DNA of 9,684 nt from RGIG3994 sp045589735 (GTDB lineage: Bacteria; Bacillota; Clostridia; Oscillospirales; CAG-272). The stretch spans positions 1-9,684 of the forward strand of contig JAZNPQ010000115.1 of the NCBI GenBank assembly GCA_045589735.1, written 5' to 3'. A program made the translations under genes and the position numbers. This document shows positions 1 through 7,704 of this stretch, in pieces (positions within the stretch are counted from its first letter, which is position 1; each line of letters begins with the position of its first letter). Under the pieces are notes generated by a model. It was not told the DNA's origin. It saw nothing but the letters and a program-made list of their open reading frames with translations, and did no database searches.

Positions 1-664
1 CCTTTGATACAGGGTCCGGAATGTGTATCTGGTCAAGGTCGTCAGATACCTTTCTGCCTCCCGAACGTACTACCTTTGCGGGAATGCCCACGGCGGTGCT
101 GTTTGACGGAATATCTCGAAGCACAACGGCGCCTGCGGCTATTTTTGAGTTATCGCCGAGCAAAACGGGTCCAAGAACCTTAGCACCTGCGCCGACCATT
201 ACGTTATTTCCGAGCGTCGGGTGACGTTTTCCGATGTCCTTACCCGTACCGCCGAGCGTGACACCCTGGTATATGGTACAGTTGTCGCCGATTTCGGTAG
301 TTTCACCGATAACGACACCGGTACCGTGGTCGATAAACAGTCCCTTACCGATAGTCGCGCCGGGGTGTATCTCTATTCCCGTCATATTTCTTGCCATTTG
401 GCTGACGAGTCTTGCCGAAAAGTAATGCTTTGAAAGGTAGAGCTTGTGGGATACTCGATACGCAAGGAGTGCGTGAACTCCCGAATATAGACACAGCACC
501 TCAATACCGCTTTTGGCGGCAGGGTCACGCGCAAGCACCGATTCGACGTCGTCCTTTATTTCGGATATTATTTTTTCTTTGACGTCGGGAAGCCTTGACA
601 GCGCTTTAAGCAGCTTGCCAACGGCGCATTTTTTCTTACATTTAAGGCAGGTTTTTAGGTTCAT
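1..664 (-). CDS. cysE: Serine O-acetyltransferase, 3' end cut by the window edge
   Basis: Transfers acetyl from acetyl-CoA to L-serine, giving O-acetylserine, the first step of cysteine synthesis in the cytoplasm. The 221 visible codons stay open to the left edge, so only a short C-terminal tail should be missing. Residues about 35-90 form the helical N-terminal part, and from about residue 98 a left-handed beta-helix of hexapeptide repeats follows. The catalytic Asp-His pair lies in FIDHGTG (D112, H113) and the second catalytic His in KRHPT (H148). Their 35-residue spacing equals that of E. coli CysE H158 and H193. The ATG at 664-662 is chosen because AAAGGTG (678-672) sits 7 bases upstream. 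The first 35 or so residues are an unusual extension with C6, C9 and C13 and many lysines. The gene is last of five on this strand, 19 bases after the previous stop. Family identity is very secure. Confidence 0.95.
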   Translation of the reverse strand, partial: MNLKTCLKCKKKCAVGKLLKALSRLPDVKEKIISEIKDDVESVLARDPAAKSGIEVLCLYSGVHALLAYRVSHKLYLSKHYFSARLVSQMARNMTGIEIHPGATIGKGLFIDHGTGVVIGETTEIGDNCTIYQGVTLGGTGKDIGKRHPTLGNNVMVGAGAKVLGPVLLGDNSKIAAGAVVLRDIPSNSTAVGIPAKVVRSGGRKVSDDLDQIHIPDPVSK

Positions 665-683
665 TGTGAGTCACCTTTCTAAG

Positions 684-1445
684 TTAGCTTTCGTCCTTTT
701 TGATATAGCTTTCAAGCGCTGCTATATCTCTTGAGGAAAGCTTTACCGTTCTGTTTTTGGATTTGTAATCGTAGATGCAGAGCGTGCCGTTCGGCTTTTC
801 GGCGTAATTTGGCGTTATCTTCTCGCCGTCCGCGTTCTGTCCCTTATAGTATATGTCTACGTAGACCGCGAGAGTCAGTTCGTCTACAGAAATACCCTCG
901 AAAACGTAGCGTCTGTAATTGTATACGTTTTTTGTATCGCTTTCGGTATACTTTGCGGTTGGAAAATATCTTTTTTCACTTACCGATTCGGGATGTTCTG
1001 CGGCGCTGTAGGCATTGTCGTCGGTACGGTCGGGTGTTTTATCGGTGCTGATTGCGATGGAGATGTCGAACAGATCATCCTCGCGGAGCAGCGTACCCTT
1101 TTCAAGACCGAGATCCTTTTCAATATTTCGCAGCGTGCTGTTGTTGTACCTGAAAACTATCTGTATTTCGTCGGCTTCGGGGATTATTGCCACCTGCGTG
1201 ACCGCAAAATAACCGGAATTGTTTTCGGCTCTTGTTATGTTATTCTGATTTTGCTTGTATATTCTGAGACTTCCGTTTTCCTTATATATATCGTGTACGG
1301 TATCTGTGACCGTGAGGTCTTTCATTGATTTTGGGTCTCCCGACGAGCAAAGCCGCCAGATAACGAGAGCGCATATCGAAAATACGAAAATATATACCGT
1401 ATATTTTAATATCTTCCCTATGACTCTCCAGGTATTGTTTGACAC
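684..1445 (-). CDS. Hypothetical membrane-anchored protein
   Basis: I do not recognise this 253-residue protein. A basic N-terminus (WRVIGKILK) precedes one hydrophobic helix at about residues 13-32, with no lipobox. About 220 polar residues follow, predicted to lie outside the membrane. They are rich in alternating hydrophobic/polar stretches such as YFAVTQVAII and DEIQIVFRY, suggesting a beta-sandwich-like fold, with an acidic Ser/Thr/Asp-rich loop at about 130-160. The start is GTG (1445-1443), supported by AAAGGA 10 bases upstream and by its position only 3 bases after the ribulokinase stop, which suggests translational coupling. The cysE start follows 19 bases after its stop. It is probably co-transcribed with both neighbours, but nothing seen assigns a function. 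Confidence is high that it is a real gene. Confidence 0.85.
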   Translation of the reverse strand: MSNNTWRVIGKILKYTVYIFVFSICALVIWRLCSSGDPKSMKDLTVTDTVHDIYKENGSLRIYKQNQNNITRAENNSGYFAVTQVAIIPEADEIQIVFRYNNSTLRNIEKDLGLEKGTLLREDDLFDISIAISTDKTPDRTDDNAYSAAEHPESVSEKRYFPTAKYTESDTKNVYNYRRYVFEGISVDELTLAVYVDIYYKGQNADGEKITPNYAEKPNGTLCIYDYKSKNRTVKLSSRDIAALESYIKKDES

Positions 1446-1448
1446 TTT

Positions 1449-3104
1449 TTAGGTATCCTTTCGGTTCTTTATTTCAAGCAGACGCTTCATAACGCTGTTT
1501 TTGTCGCGTCCAAAGAGGTCGTGGAGCTTAACGTACTCGGCGTAAAGCTCGTCGTAGACCTTTTTGTTTTCGGGATTTGGCACGTAAATTTGCTCCATAG
1601 AGGTCTGCATATTTTTTATCGAAGAGTCGAGATCATAGCCTGCCGCAGCTGCCGCATATATCGCCCCGGCAAGAGATGAGCTGAGCTTTGATTTCGGTAC
1701 TTCAAGCTTTACTCCAAGGACATCGGCGAAAAGCTGCATTGTGAAGGGGTCTTTCTTTGCGATTCCACCCGTAGCGATAACTCTCTTTATCGGAACGCCC
1801 TCCTTTGCGTGGGCTTCAAATATAACACGAGTTGCAAAAGCGGTGGACTCGATGAGCGCTCTCATAATATCTTCGGGCTTTGTTGAAAGGGTCATACCGA
1901 CTATCATTCCGGAGAGTGACGCGTCGTTGAGTATCGATCTGTTTCCGTTCCACCAATCGAGCGCAACGAGTCCTGCTTCGCCCGGTTTCTTCTTCGATGC
2001 GAGAGAAATAAGATATTTTATCAGAGGTATGTCACGTTTTTGCGCTTCTTTGAGATAAGACTCGGGGGCGATATTTTCAGCTCCCCATGAGAAGAGATCT
2101 CCAAAGCAGCAAAGTCCGGACTCGTATCCCCAAAGACCGGGTATAACCGTGTCTTTAAGACTTCCGCAGGTTCCCGGAACACAAGCGAATTTATTCTGTA
2201 CCATTATAAACGGTGCAGACGTACCGAGAATAGCGACGAGGTCTCCGGGATTTGTTGCCCCGAGTGAAACCGCGGCAATGTGAGCGTCGGGCTGAGGGAC
2301 GCCTATCACGGTGTCTTCGGTGAGTCCGAGCTTTTTCGCCATCTCGGGACAAAGCTTTCCGCAGCATTCTCCTGAACGGAAAAGCGGTGCTTCGAGCTTA
2401 TCTTTGACAGCGTTTTTAAGCCTTTCGTCAAGGCACGCGAGAAAATCGGGCGACGGATATCCGACGCCGTCTATGTAAATTGCCTTTGCTGCGGCGAAGG
2501 TATAGCTTTTTACAAGCTTACCGACGAGCAGAGACGTAACCCAGTCGCCTGCTTCAACAAAATGATCTGCGGCGCCGTATACGTCGGGGGCTTTATCAAG
2601 CGTTTCCCAGAGCTTTGGGAAGAGCCATTCGGACGAGATGCAGCCTCCATAATATGGAAGCCAGCTTTCGTTTCTCTCACGTGCTGTTTCGTTGAGCTTG
2701 TCGGCATACGGCTGCGCACCGTGGTGCTTCCAGAGCTTGACGTAGGCGTGAGGCTCTTCTGCGAAGCGCGGGTCTGACGAGAGCGGTCTGAGATCTGAAT
2801 ATATAGGAAGCATAGTACAGCAGGTGAAGTCGATAGATATTCCGATTATATCCTCGGGCGCAACGCCCGAGTCCTTCACGACTCGTCTGATAGAGTCTGT
2901 CATAGCGTACACGTAATCCTCGGGGTCCTGAAGCGCGAAGCTATGAGGCAGAGCCTTTCCGCTTGCGGCGAGGGTATCACTCATAACGGCGTGAGGATAT
3001 TCGGTGACAGCGTCGGTTATTTCCGCGCCGTCGCTGACTCTGACGAGAAGCGACCTTGCGGAAAGACTACCAAAGTCAATTCCTATAGTGTATTTTTCTG
3101 ACAT
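1449..3104 (-). CDS. araB: L-ribulokinase, FGGY carbohydrate kinase family
   Basis: Phosphorylates L-ribulose with ATP to L-ribulose 5-phosphate, a cytoplasmic step of arabinose catabolism. At 551 residues it is close to the 566 of E. coli AraB. The N-terminal FGGY domain opens with the phosphate-binding strand IGIDFGSLSARS (residues 7-18). The KLWKHH segment (123-128) is typical of ribulokinases. D273 in PQPDAH is the likely catalytic base. The C-terminal domain has GTS (294-296), the AraB-like ALDWWNGNRS (381-390) and the ATP-binding ATGGIAKKDP (444-453). The ATG is supported by GAGGAAC just upstream. It lies third in the likely operon, 48 bases after the small membrane protein gene, with no promoter or terminator visible in the gap. 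No araA, araD or sugar transporter is in the window, so specificity for another ketopentose cannot be excluded. Confidence 0.9.
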   Translation of the reverse strand: MSEKYTIGIDFGSLSARSLLVRVSDGAEITDAVTEYPHAVMSDTLAASGKALPHSFALQDPEDYVYAMTDSIRRVVKDSGVAPEDIIGISIDFTCCTMLPIYSDLRPLSSDPRFAEEPHAYVKLWKHHGAQPYADKLNETARERNESWLPYYGGCISSEWLFPKLWETLDKAPDVYGAADHFVEAGDWVTSLLVGKLVKSYTFAAAKAIYIDGVGYPSPDFLACLDERLKNAVKDKLEAPLFRSGECCGKLCPEMAKKLGLTEDTVIGVPQPDAHIAAVSLGATNPGDLVAILGTSAPFIMVQNKFACVPGTCGSLKDTVIPGLWGYESGLCCFGDLFSWGAENIAPESYLKEAQKRDIPLIKYLISLASKKKPGEAGLVALDWWNGNRSILNDASLSGMIVGMTLSTKPEDIMRALIESTAFATRVIFEAHAKEGVPIKRVIATGGIAKKDPFTMQLFADVLGVKLEVPKSKLSSSLAGAIYAAAAAGYDLDSSIKNMQTSMEQIYVPNPENKKVYDELYAEYVKLHDLFGRDKNSVMKRLLEIKNRKDT

Positions 3105-3152
3105 GTTTGTTCCTCAATTAAAAATATTTTTGCTCTCAACACGGTATGATGA

Positions 3153-3647
3153 CTAATCAACATCGAACTGATTTTTGCTTATAAAGCCTGTTAAAATATT
3201 TATCATCGTGCGGTCGGGAGAGAATTTTATCACTGCTTCTTCATCTCCCGAAAGCCTAATGAAATAACGGTTTTTGCTTATCAAATCCGGGCAGTAGTTG
3301 TAATGCTTCAGCCCTTTTACACGCTCATGCTGACTTGTCAACACAAGCGTGGAGATGTCATAAACGGATACACGGCAGACGGTAATTTTCCTTCTGAATC
3401 TCACCGCCGTGACCGTGAAGTCTGTGCCCGTGTCGGCACGTTCTATGGCATAAATATAATCTGTCAGAACGAATCGCTCTATCACCGAGCAGGACGCTAT
3501 AAGAAAAAGTATTCCGATACCGATAAGGAGGGACGCGAGCAGTCGGTCGGACTGAAACGGAAGTATCAGCGCAACTGCCGACACGAAGAATATAAGACCG
3601 AGCGTAAGTCCCGGCGTTCTGTTCGGCTTCGGGGAGTATTCGTACAT
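3153..3647 (-). CDS. Small membrane protein with two N-terminal helices, unknown function
   Basis: I cannot name this 164-residue protein. Two hydrophobic helices are visible at about residues 13-31 and 37-55, separated by a short polar turn (QSDR). About 105 residues follow that alternate beta-strand-like stretches (YIYAIERA, DFTVTAVRF, YFIRLSG, AVIKFSP) and end in a short helix. Two helices followed by a small strand-rich domain is the layout of bacterial PH-like membrane proteins. That is an inference from shape only and not a motif match. Its ATG shares one base with the TGA of the formate-tetrahydrofolate ligase gene (TGATG), and no strong ribosome binding site precedes it. Translation is therefore probably coupled to fhs. 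The overlap makes it very likely a real gene. Confidence 0.85.
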   Translation of the reverse strand: MYEYSPKPNRTPGLTLGLIFFVSAVALILPFQSDRLLASLLIGIGILFLIASCSVIERFVLTDYIYAIERADTGTDFTVTAVRFRRKITVCRVSVYDISTLVLTSQHERVKGLKHYNYCPDLISKNRYFIRLSGDEEAVIKFSPDRTMINILTGFISKNQFDVD

Positions 3648-5314
3648 CAGAAGAGTCCGCTTATCTTTCCGTTTTCGTCAACGTCGATGCGTTCCGCCGC
3701 GGGAGCCTTGGGAAGTCCCGGCATAGTCATAATATCTCCCGTGAGTACGACCACAAATCCCGCACCTGCGCTTATTTTTACGTTCTTGACCGTAACTGTA
3801 AATCCGCTCGGCGCACCGAGCTTTGTCGGGTCGTCCGAGAGTGAATACTGTGTTTTCGCGATACATACGGGTGCATTTCCAAATCCGAGAGCCTCGAGCT
3901 TTGCTATCTGCTTCTTGGCTGCCGGAAGAATATTTATACCGTCGCCACCGTAGATGCGCTTGACTATGGCTTCAATCTTTTCGGTGATTGAAAGCTCGCT
4001 TTCGTAGCTGAAGGAGAAGTCGTTGGGCTGTTCACACAGACGGATGACCTCTTTTGCCATTTCTATGCCGCCGTTGCCGCCGTCAGCCCAAACAGTGGAG
4101 AGGGCGACGTTGACACCGAGCTTTTTACATTCCTCGATAACGAGAGCTATCTCGGCGTCGGTATCGGTCGGGAATCTGTTGACCGCGACCATTGCGGGAA
4201 GCTTATATACGTCGGTAATGTTTGAAAGATGCTTAAGAAGATTGGGCAGACCGCGCTTCAGTGCGTCAAGATCCTCGTCTCCAAGCTCTGTTTTGAGCTT
4301 TCCACCGTGCATTTTAAGGGCGCGTACGGTGGCAACGACGACGACCGCAGACGGGCAGAGACCTGCCATACGGCACTTGATATCAAGGAATTTTTCAGCG
4401 CCGAGGTCGGCTCCGAATCCTGCCTCCGTAACGGCGTAATCACCGAGCTTCATAGCCATACGTGTGGCTATTACAGAGTTACATCCGTGAGCGATATTTG
4501 CGAAGGGACCGCCGTGAACGAACGCCGGTGTGCCTTCGAGCGTCTGTACAAGATTAGGCTTTAGGGCGTCTTTAAGAAGTGCGCACATAGCGCCCTCTGC
4601 CTTGAGGTCTCCCGCTGTTACGGGACGCTCGTCGTAGGTGTAGCCTACGATTATACGAGCAAGACGCGCCTTTAGGTCGCTTATAGAATCGGAAAGACAC
4701 AGCACAGCCATTATTTCGGACGCGACTGTTATATCGTAGCTGTCCTCGCGCGGTACACCGTTGACACGTCCACCAAGACCGTCCACGACGAAACGGAGCT
4801 GACGGTCGTTCATATCAACGCAGCGGTGCCACGTAATACGGCCGGGGTCGATGCCGAGTGCGTTACCCTGATAGATGTGGTTATCGAGCATAGCGGCAAG
4901 CAGATTGTTCGCCGCGCCTATAGCGTGAAAATCTCCCGTAAAATGAAGGTTTATGTCCTCCATCGGAATGACCTGAGCGTAGCCGCCTCCTGCCGCGCCA
5001 CCCTTAATTCCGAATACAGGACCGAGCGAAGGCTCACGGAGCGCGACAACGACGTTTTTGCCGAGCTTTTTGAGTCCGTCGGCAAGGCCTATAGTGGTAG
5101 TCGTTTTGCCTTCCCCTGCGGGAGTGGGCGTTATAGCTGTAACAAGGATGAGCTTTCCATCCGTACGTTCGCTGTCGCGGAGCAGGGAAAGGTCAACCTT
5201 TGCCTTTACGTTTCCGTAAAATTCAAGACAGTTTTCGGGAATATTTGCGGTTTTCGCAATTTCTGAAATGTGCTTTGGAGTCACAGACTGGGCTATTTCA
5301 ATATCGCTTCTCAT
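3647..5314 (-). CDS. fhs: Formate-tetrahydrofolate ligase
   Basis: Joins formate to tetrahydrofolate with ATP hydrolysis, giving 10-formyl-tetrahydrofolate for purine synthesis and initiator Met-tRNA formylation. In acetogens it is also a step of the methyl branch of the Wood-Ljungdahl pathway. The 555 residues match the usual length of about 555-560. The N-terminal domain holds the P-loop TPAGEGKTT (64-72), and REPSLGPVFGIKGGAAGGGY (93-112) is a family signature, followed by DINLHFTGDFHA (120-131). The ATG at 5314-5312 is preceded by AAGGCGG about 7 bases away. It is the first gene after the minus-strand promoter at 5356-5384 and overlaps the next gene by one base. No other Wood-Ljungdahl gene is visible here, so the window does not show that the organism is an acetogen. 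Confidence 0.98.
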   Translation of the reverse strand: MRSDIEIAQSVTPKHISEIAKTANIPENCLEFYGNVKAKVDLSLLRDSERTDGKLILVTAITPTPAGEGKTTTTIGLADGLKKLGKNVVVALREPSLGPVFGIKGGAAGGGYAQVIPMEDINLHFTGDFHAIGAANNLLAAMLDNHIYQGNALGIDPGRITWHRCVDMNDRQLRFVVDGLGGRVNGVPREDSYDITVASEIMAVLCLSDSISDLKARLARIIVGYTYDERPVTAGDLKAEGAMCALLKDALKPNLVQTLEGTPAFVHGGPFANIAHGCNSVIATRMAMKLGDYAVTEAGFGADLGAEKFLDIKCRMAGLCPSAVVVVATVRALKMHGGKLKTELGDEDLDALKRGLPNLLKHLSNITDVYKLPAMVAVNRFPTDTDAEIALVIEECKKLGVNVALSTVWADGGNGGIEMAKEVIRLCEQPNDFSFSYESELSITEKIEAIVKRIYGGDGINILPAAKKQIAKLEALGFGNAPVCIAKTQYSLSDDPTKLGAPSGFTVTVKNVKISAGAGFVVVLTGDIMTMPGLPKAPAAERIDVDENGKISGLF

Positions 5315-5355
5315 AAATTTTCCGCCTTTTCATAAAATTCTGTTGTTGATTTATT

Positions 5356-5384
5356 ATTATAACACAAAAATCCGATTATTTCAA
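5356..5384 (-). promoter_or_regulatory. Sigma-A promoter driving the fhs operon
   Basis: On the minus strand a -35 TTGAAA (5384-5379) and a perfect -10 TATAAT (5361-5356) are separated by exactly 17 bases. Transcription should begin near 5349, leaving a leader of about 35 bases before the fhs ATG. It is the only strong promoter I find for the five minus-strand genes. The assignment rests on consensus matching only. Confidence 0.75.
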
Positions 5385-5429
5385 CACTAAAACGCAAAAA
5401 AGCAAAATGCACTATAAATGCCGGTGCGC

Positions 5430-5472
5430 ATTGTGCAAAACCCACAATCATTATAATAGTAATTGTAACAAT
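5430..5472. promoter_or_regulatory. Two short inverted repeats between divergent promoters, possible operators
   Basis: ATTGTG (5430-5435) and CACAAT (5443-5448) form an inverted repeat with a 7-base centre. Fourteen bases on, ATTGT-A-ACAAT (5462-5472) is an 11-base palindrome of the same TTGT/ACAA type. Both lie between the -35 boxes of the two divergent promoters, where a shared regulator could bind. The first resembles a Rex redox-sensor half-site pair (TTGTG/CACAA), but its spacing is one base shorter than the Rex consensus. Short A/T-rich inverted repeats also arise by chance, so this is tentative. Confidence 0.3.
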
Positions 5473-5496
5473 AAAATGAACTTTGCGGATAAACTA

Positions 5497-5525
5497 TTGA
5501 AAAATGCGGTCTGAAGAGGTATAAT
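5497..5525 (+). promoter_or_regulatory. Sigma-A promoter driving the metallo-beta-lactamase-fold lipoprotein
   Basis: A -35 TTGAAA (5497-5502) and a perfect -10 TATAAT (5520-5525) are separated by 17 bases, the same hexamers and spacing as the divergent fhs promoter. The start point should fall near 5532, giving a leader of about 75 bases before the ATG at 5607. A second TATAAT at 5452-5457 has only a weak -35-like TTGTGC 15 bases upstream and is less likely to be used. Confidence 0.75.
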
Positions 5526-5606
5526 GTACTGACCGACAGGCGAACAATGGTGACACTTTGAAGTAACTTTGTTTTAAGGAAATAATTCTTAAAGGAGAGA
5601 AAAATA

Positions 5607-7685
5607 ATGAAGAGATTGCTTTCACTTTTACTCACACTACTTATGATCCTCGGCTCTTTTGTAGCTTGTGGACCCGAAACACCCGACGACACAAAAGAAA
5701 AGCCGTCGGAATCAACGAGCGATACCCTCGGTAACGATACCGACCCGTCAGACGCAACGACCAATAATCGCGGCGATGAAACCGACCCTTCGGATTCGAC
5801 GACCGACCCGTCAGATTCGACGACCGATAACAGCGGAGATACTGACACGACTACAGTTCCCGGAACGACAGAAGGCCCTCTTGGATATGTTCCGGAGCCC
5901 GGCTTTGAAACGCCCGACACTATAACCATCAAGCTTGAAGGCGGAAAAGCGAACTACAAGATCATCCGTCCCGAAGATTCGACTTCTGCAAGCGCTGACG
6001 TAAAGAAGTCGGGAGATATATCGGCTGTTTTTGCCGACTATATCGGAAAATCTCTCGATTTGGGTACGGACTCAGCGAGAAAGAATGATTCCTCTACTCT
6101 CGAAATACTTATCGGAGTTACGGATTATGACGAGACCGCAGCTGTTTTTGACGAAATAAAGTACGGTGAGTACATCGTAAAGGCTGTTGGAAATAAGATA
6201 GTTATAATGGGATACACGCCCGACGCAATAGAGCGCGCGGCGGACGAATTTATAGCTCTTTGCCGTTCAAAGCGAGACAGGGCAACAAAGACCGTAACCT
6301 TCACAGCGGAAGAGTTTTACTGCAAGGGCTCTACCAACGCCGGACTGAACACGCTTCCCGTTCTTGGCGGTGAGACAAGGGCGGTTTACTATGACGCAGG
6401 TATACGCACGACCGGTTCGAGCTGCGATATGATGGTGATAAACGAATCCAACGTAAACCTTTATACCGAATATCTCTCCAAGATGGAGGCTGCCGGCTTT
6501 GAGCAGTACGTTTCCACCGAAATGGGAAAGAATAAGTTCGCCACCTACACAAAGGACAGATACGTGGTAACTCTCGGTTATTTCCCTAACGACAAGACTA
6601 TTCGTGTTACTCTTGAGATCGGTGCGCCCCTTACGGGACTTGAAAGCGAGAACCAATATACTAAGGTAACGACGTCTCAGATCTCGATGCTCGGACAGGA
6701 GCTTAGAGGGGAGGACAGCGGATCACAGAACGGACTTTCCGAGCTCATAAGACTTGAGGACGGACGCTTTATCGTTATCGACGGCGGACATAAGGGCACA
6801 CAGTGGAAAGACGCATTCATTGCCGAAATAAAGAGACAGGCAGCGGAATGCGGCAATGACAAACCCGTAATAGCCGCTTGGATACTCACGCACCCGCACA
6901 GTGACCACGATGCTCTTTTCTACGCGCACGCAGAGGAGATGAAGAATAAGGGAATAACCGTTGAAAGAGTTCTTATGAACCCCATAACCTCACAGGCAGA
7001 ATTGGATAGACTTTATGCTCTCGGTTCAAACTCGGAAAGCATATCACACAAGAGTTCTATCGATAAGTGCTTAACAACGGCAAGCAAAATAGGCGCAACG
7101 GTTCATAAGGTCCACGTGGGACAGGTATTCCATCTGGCAAACGCAAAGATTGAGGTGCTCTATACCCACGAATCGCGCTATCCTATCAATATGCCCAATG
7201 AAAACGATACCTCTCTTGTAATGAAGATGACCTTCACAGACAGTGCTACAGGAAAAGAAACTACCTTCCTCAGCACGGGTGATGCAACCGGTAATGCCTT
7301 TGATAACATCTACAACAACTTCAGTTCTTATATATCTTGTGATATTTTGAGCCTGGCTCACCACGGCGGCGAAACAGGAGGTAATGAAAGAAACACCAAA
7401 AATGCGTATCTGTCTGTAGCCCCGACGCTTGCGCTTTGGCCGATAGGAGTACGTGAAGGTATCGGACGTGCGCATAGAAATGAAAACAAGAAGATCGTCA
7501 ACGACGTGCTTTTCGCAGAGGAGTGTTTAAAGGAGATATACATTGCGGGATACGTTGGAGACACTACGATAATTCCTCTTCCTTACGTTGAAGGAAACGT
7601 ACAAGGATTCTATATGTGGGATGCAGAGAACGAATGCATATGGGATGTAAAGAACGAAGAAGTATTACCCTTCCCATATGCATAA
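5607..7685 (+). CDS. Secreted lipoprotein with ComEC-type metallo-beta-lactamase-fold domain
   Basis: A predicted surface-anchored metal-dependent hydrolase of 692 residues. Residues 1-21 are a lipoprotein signal peptide ending in FVAC with C21 as lipidation site. F at -3 is atypical, but a charged start and Leu-rich core are present. Residues 22-95 are a Thr/Asp/Ser/Pro wall-spanning linker. Residues about 105-240 form a separate alpha/beta module (IKYGEYIVKAVGNKIVIMGYTPD) that I do not recognise with certainty. The C-terminal metallo-beta-lactamase fold starts near 355. It has THPHSDHD (428-435; metal ligands H429, H431, D433, H434), NENDTSLV (531-538), STGDATG (556-562; D559) and AHHGG (584-588), an order typical of ComEC/Rec2-like hydrolases. 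No DNA-channel helices are present, so it is not ComEC itself. AAAGGAG lies 9 bases before the ATG. The substrate is unknown. A decayed copy of its 3' end follows. Confidence 0.9.
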   Translation: MKRLLSLLLTLLMILGSFVACGPETPDDTKEKPSESTSDTLGNDTDPSDATTNNRGDETDPSDSTTDPSDSTTDNSGDTDTTTVPGTTEGPLGYVPEPGFETPDTITIKLEGGKANYKIIRPEDSTSASADVKKSGDISAVFADYIGKSLDLGTDSARKNDSSTLEILIGVTDYDETAAVFDEIKYGEYIVKAVGNKIVIMGYTPDAIERAADEFIALCRSKRDRATKTVTFTAEEFYCKGSTNAGLNTLPVLGGETRAVYYDAGIRTTGSSCDMMVINESNVNLYTEYLSKMEAAGFEQYVSTEMGKNKFATYTKDRYVVTLGYFPNDKTIRVTLEIGAPLTGLESENQYTKVTTSQISMLGQELRGEDSGSQNGLSELIRLEDGRFIVIDGGHKGTQWKDAFIAEIKRQAAECGNDKPVIAAWILTHPHSDHDALFYAHAEEMKNKGITVERVLMNPITSQAELDRLYALGSNSESISHKSSIDKCLTTASKIGATVHKVHVGQVFHLANAKIEVLYTHESRYPINMPNENDTSLVMKMTFTDSATGKETTFLSTGDATGNAFDNIYNNFSSYISCDILSLAHHGGETGGNERNTKNAYLSVAPTLALWPIGVREGIGRAHRNENKKIVNDVLFAEECLKEIYIAGYVGDTTIIPLPYVEGNVQGFYMWDAENECIWDVKNEEVLPFPYA
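5739..5843 (+). repeat. 21-bp tandem repeat coding the lipoprotein linker
   Basis: Five consecutive 21-base units encode residues 45-79 in frame: TDPSDAT, TNNRGDE, TDPSDST, TDPSDST and TDNSGDT. Units 3 and 4 are nearly identical in DNA, while unit 2 has diverged. Unit length is a multiple of three, so gain or loss of units would change only linker length. The composition suits a flexible spacer carrying the domain away from the membrane. Confidence 0.8.
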
Positions 7686-7704
7686 AGAAAATTAACAAAA
7701 AACT

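Noticed and set aside
3303..3953. Plus-strand frame of 216 codons opposite fhs and the small membrane protein
   Set aside because: Low-complexity, basic/serine-rich composition without motifs; the minus-strand genes are unambiguous here.
5430..5448. Rex operator upstream of fhs
   Set aside because: The half-sites fit but the centre is 7 bases instead of 8. It is kept only as a generic inverted repeat.
5387..5932. Minus-strand frame of 181 codons opposite the lipoprotein start
   Set aside because: Its Ser/Val-rich repeats are the complement of the linker repeat, it crosses both promoters, and it has no ribosome binding site.
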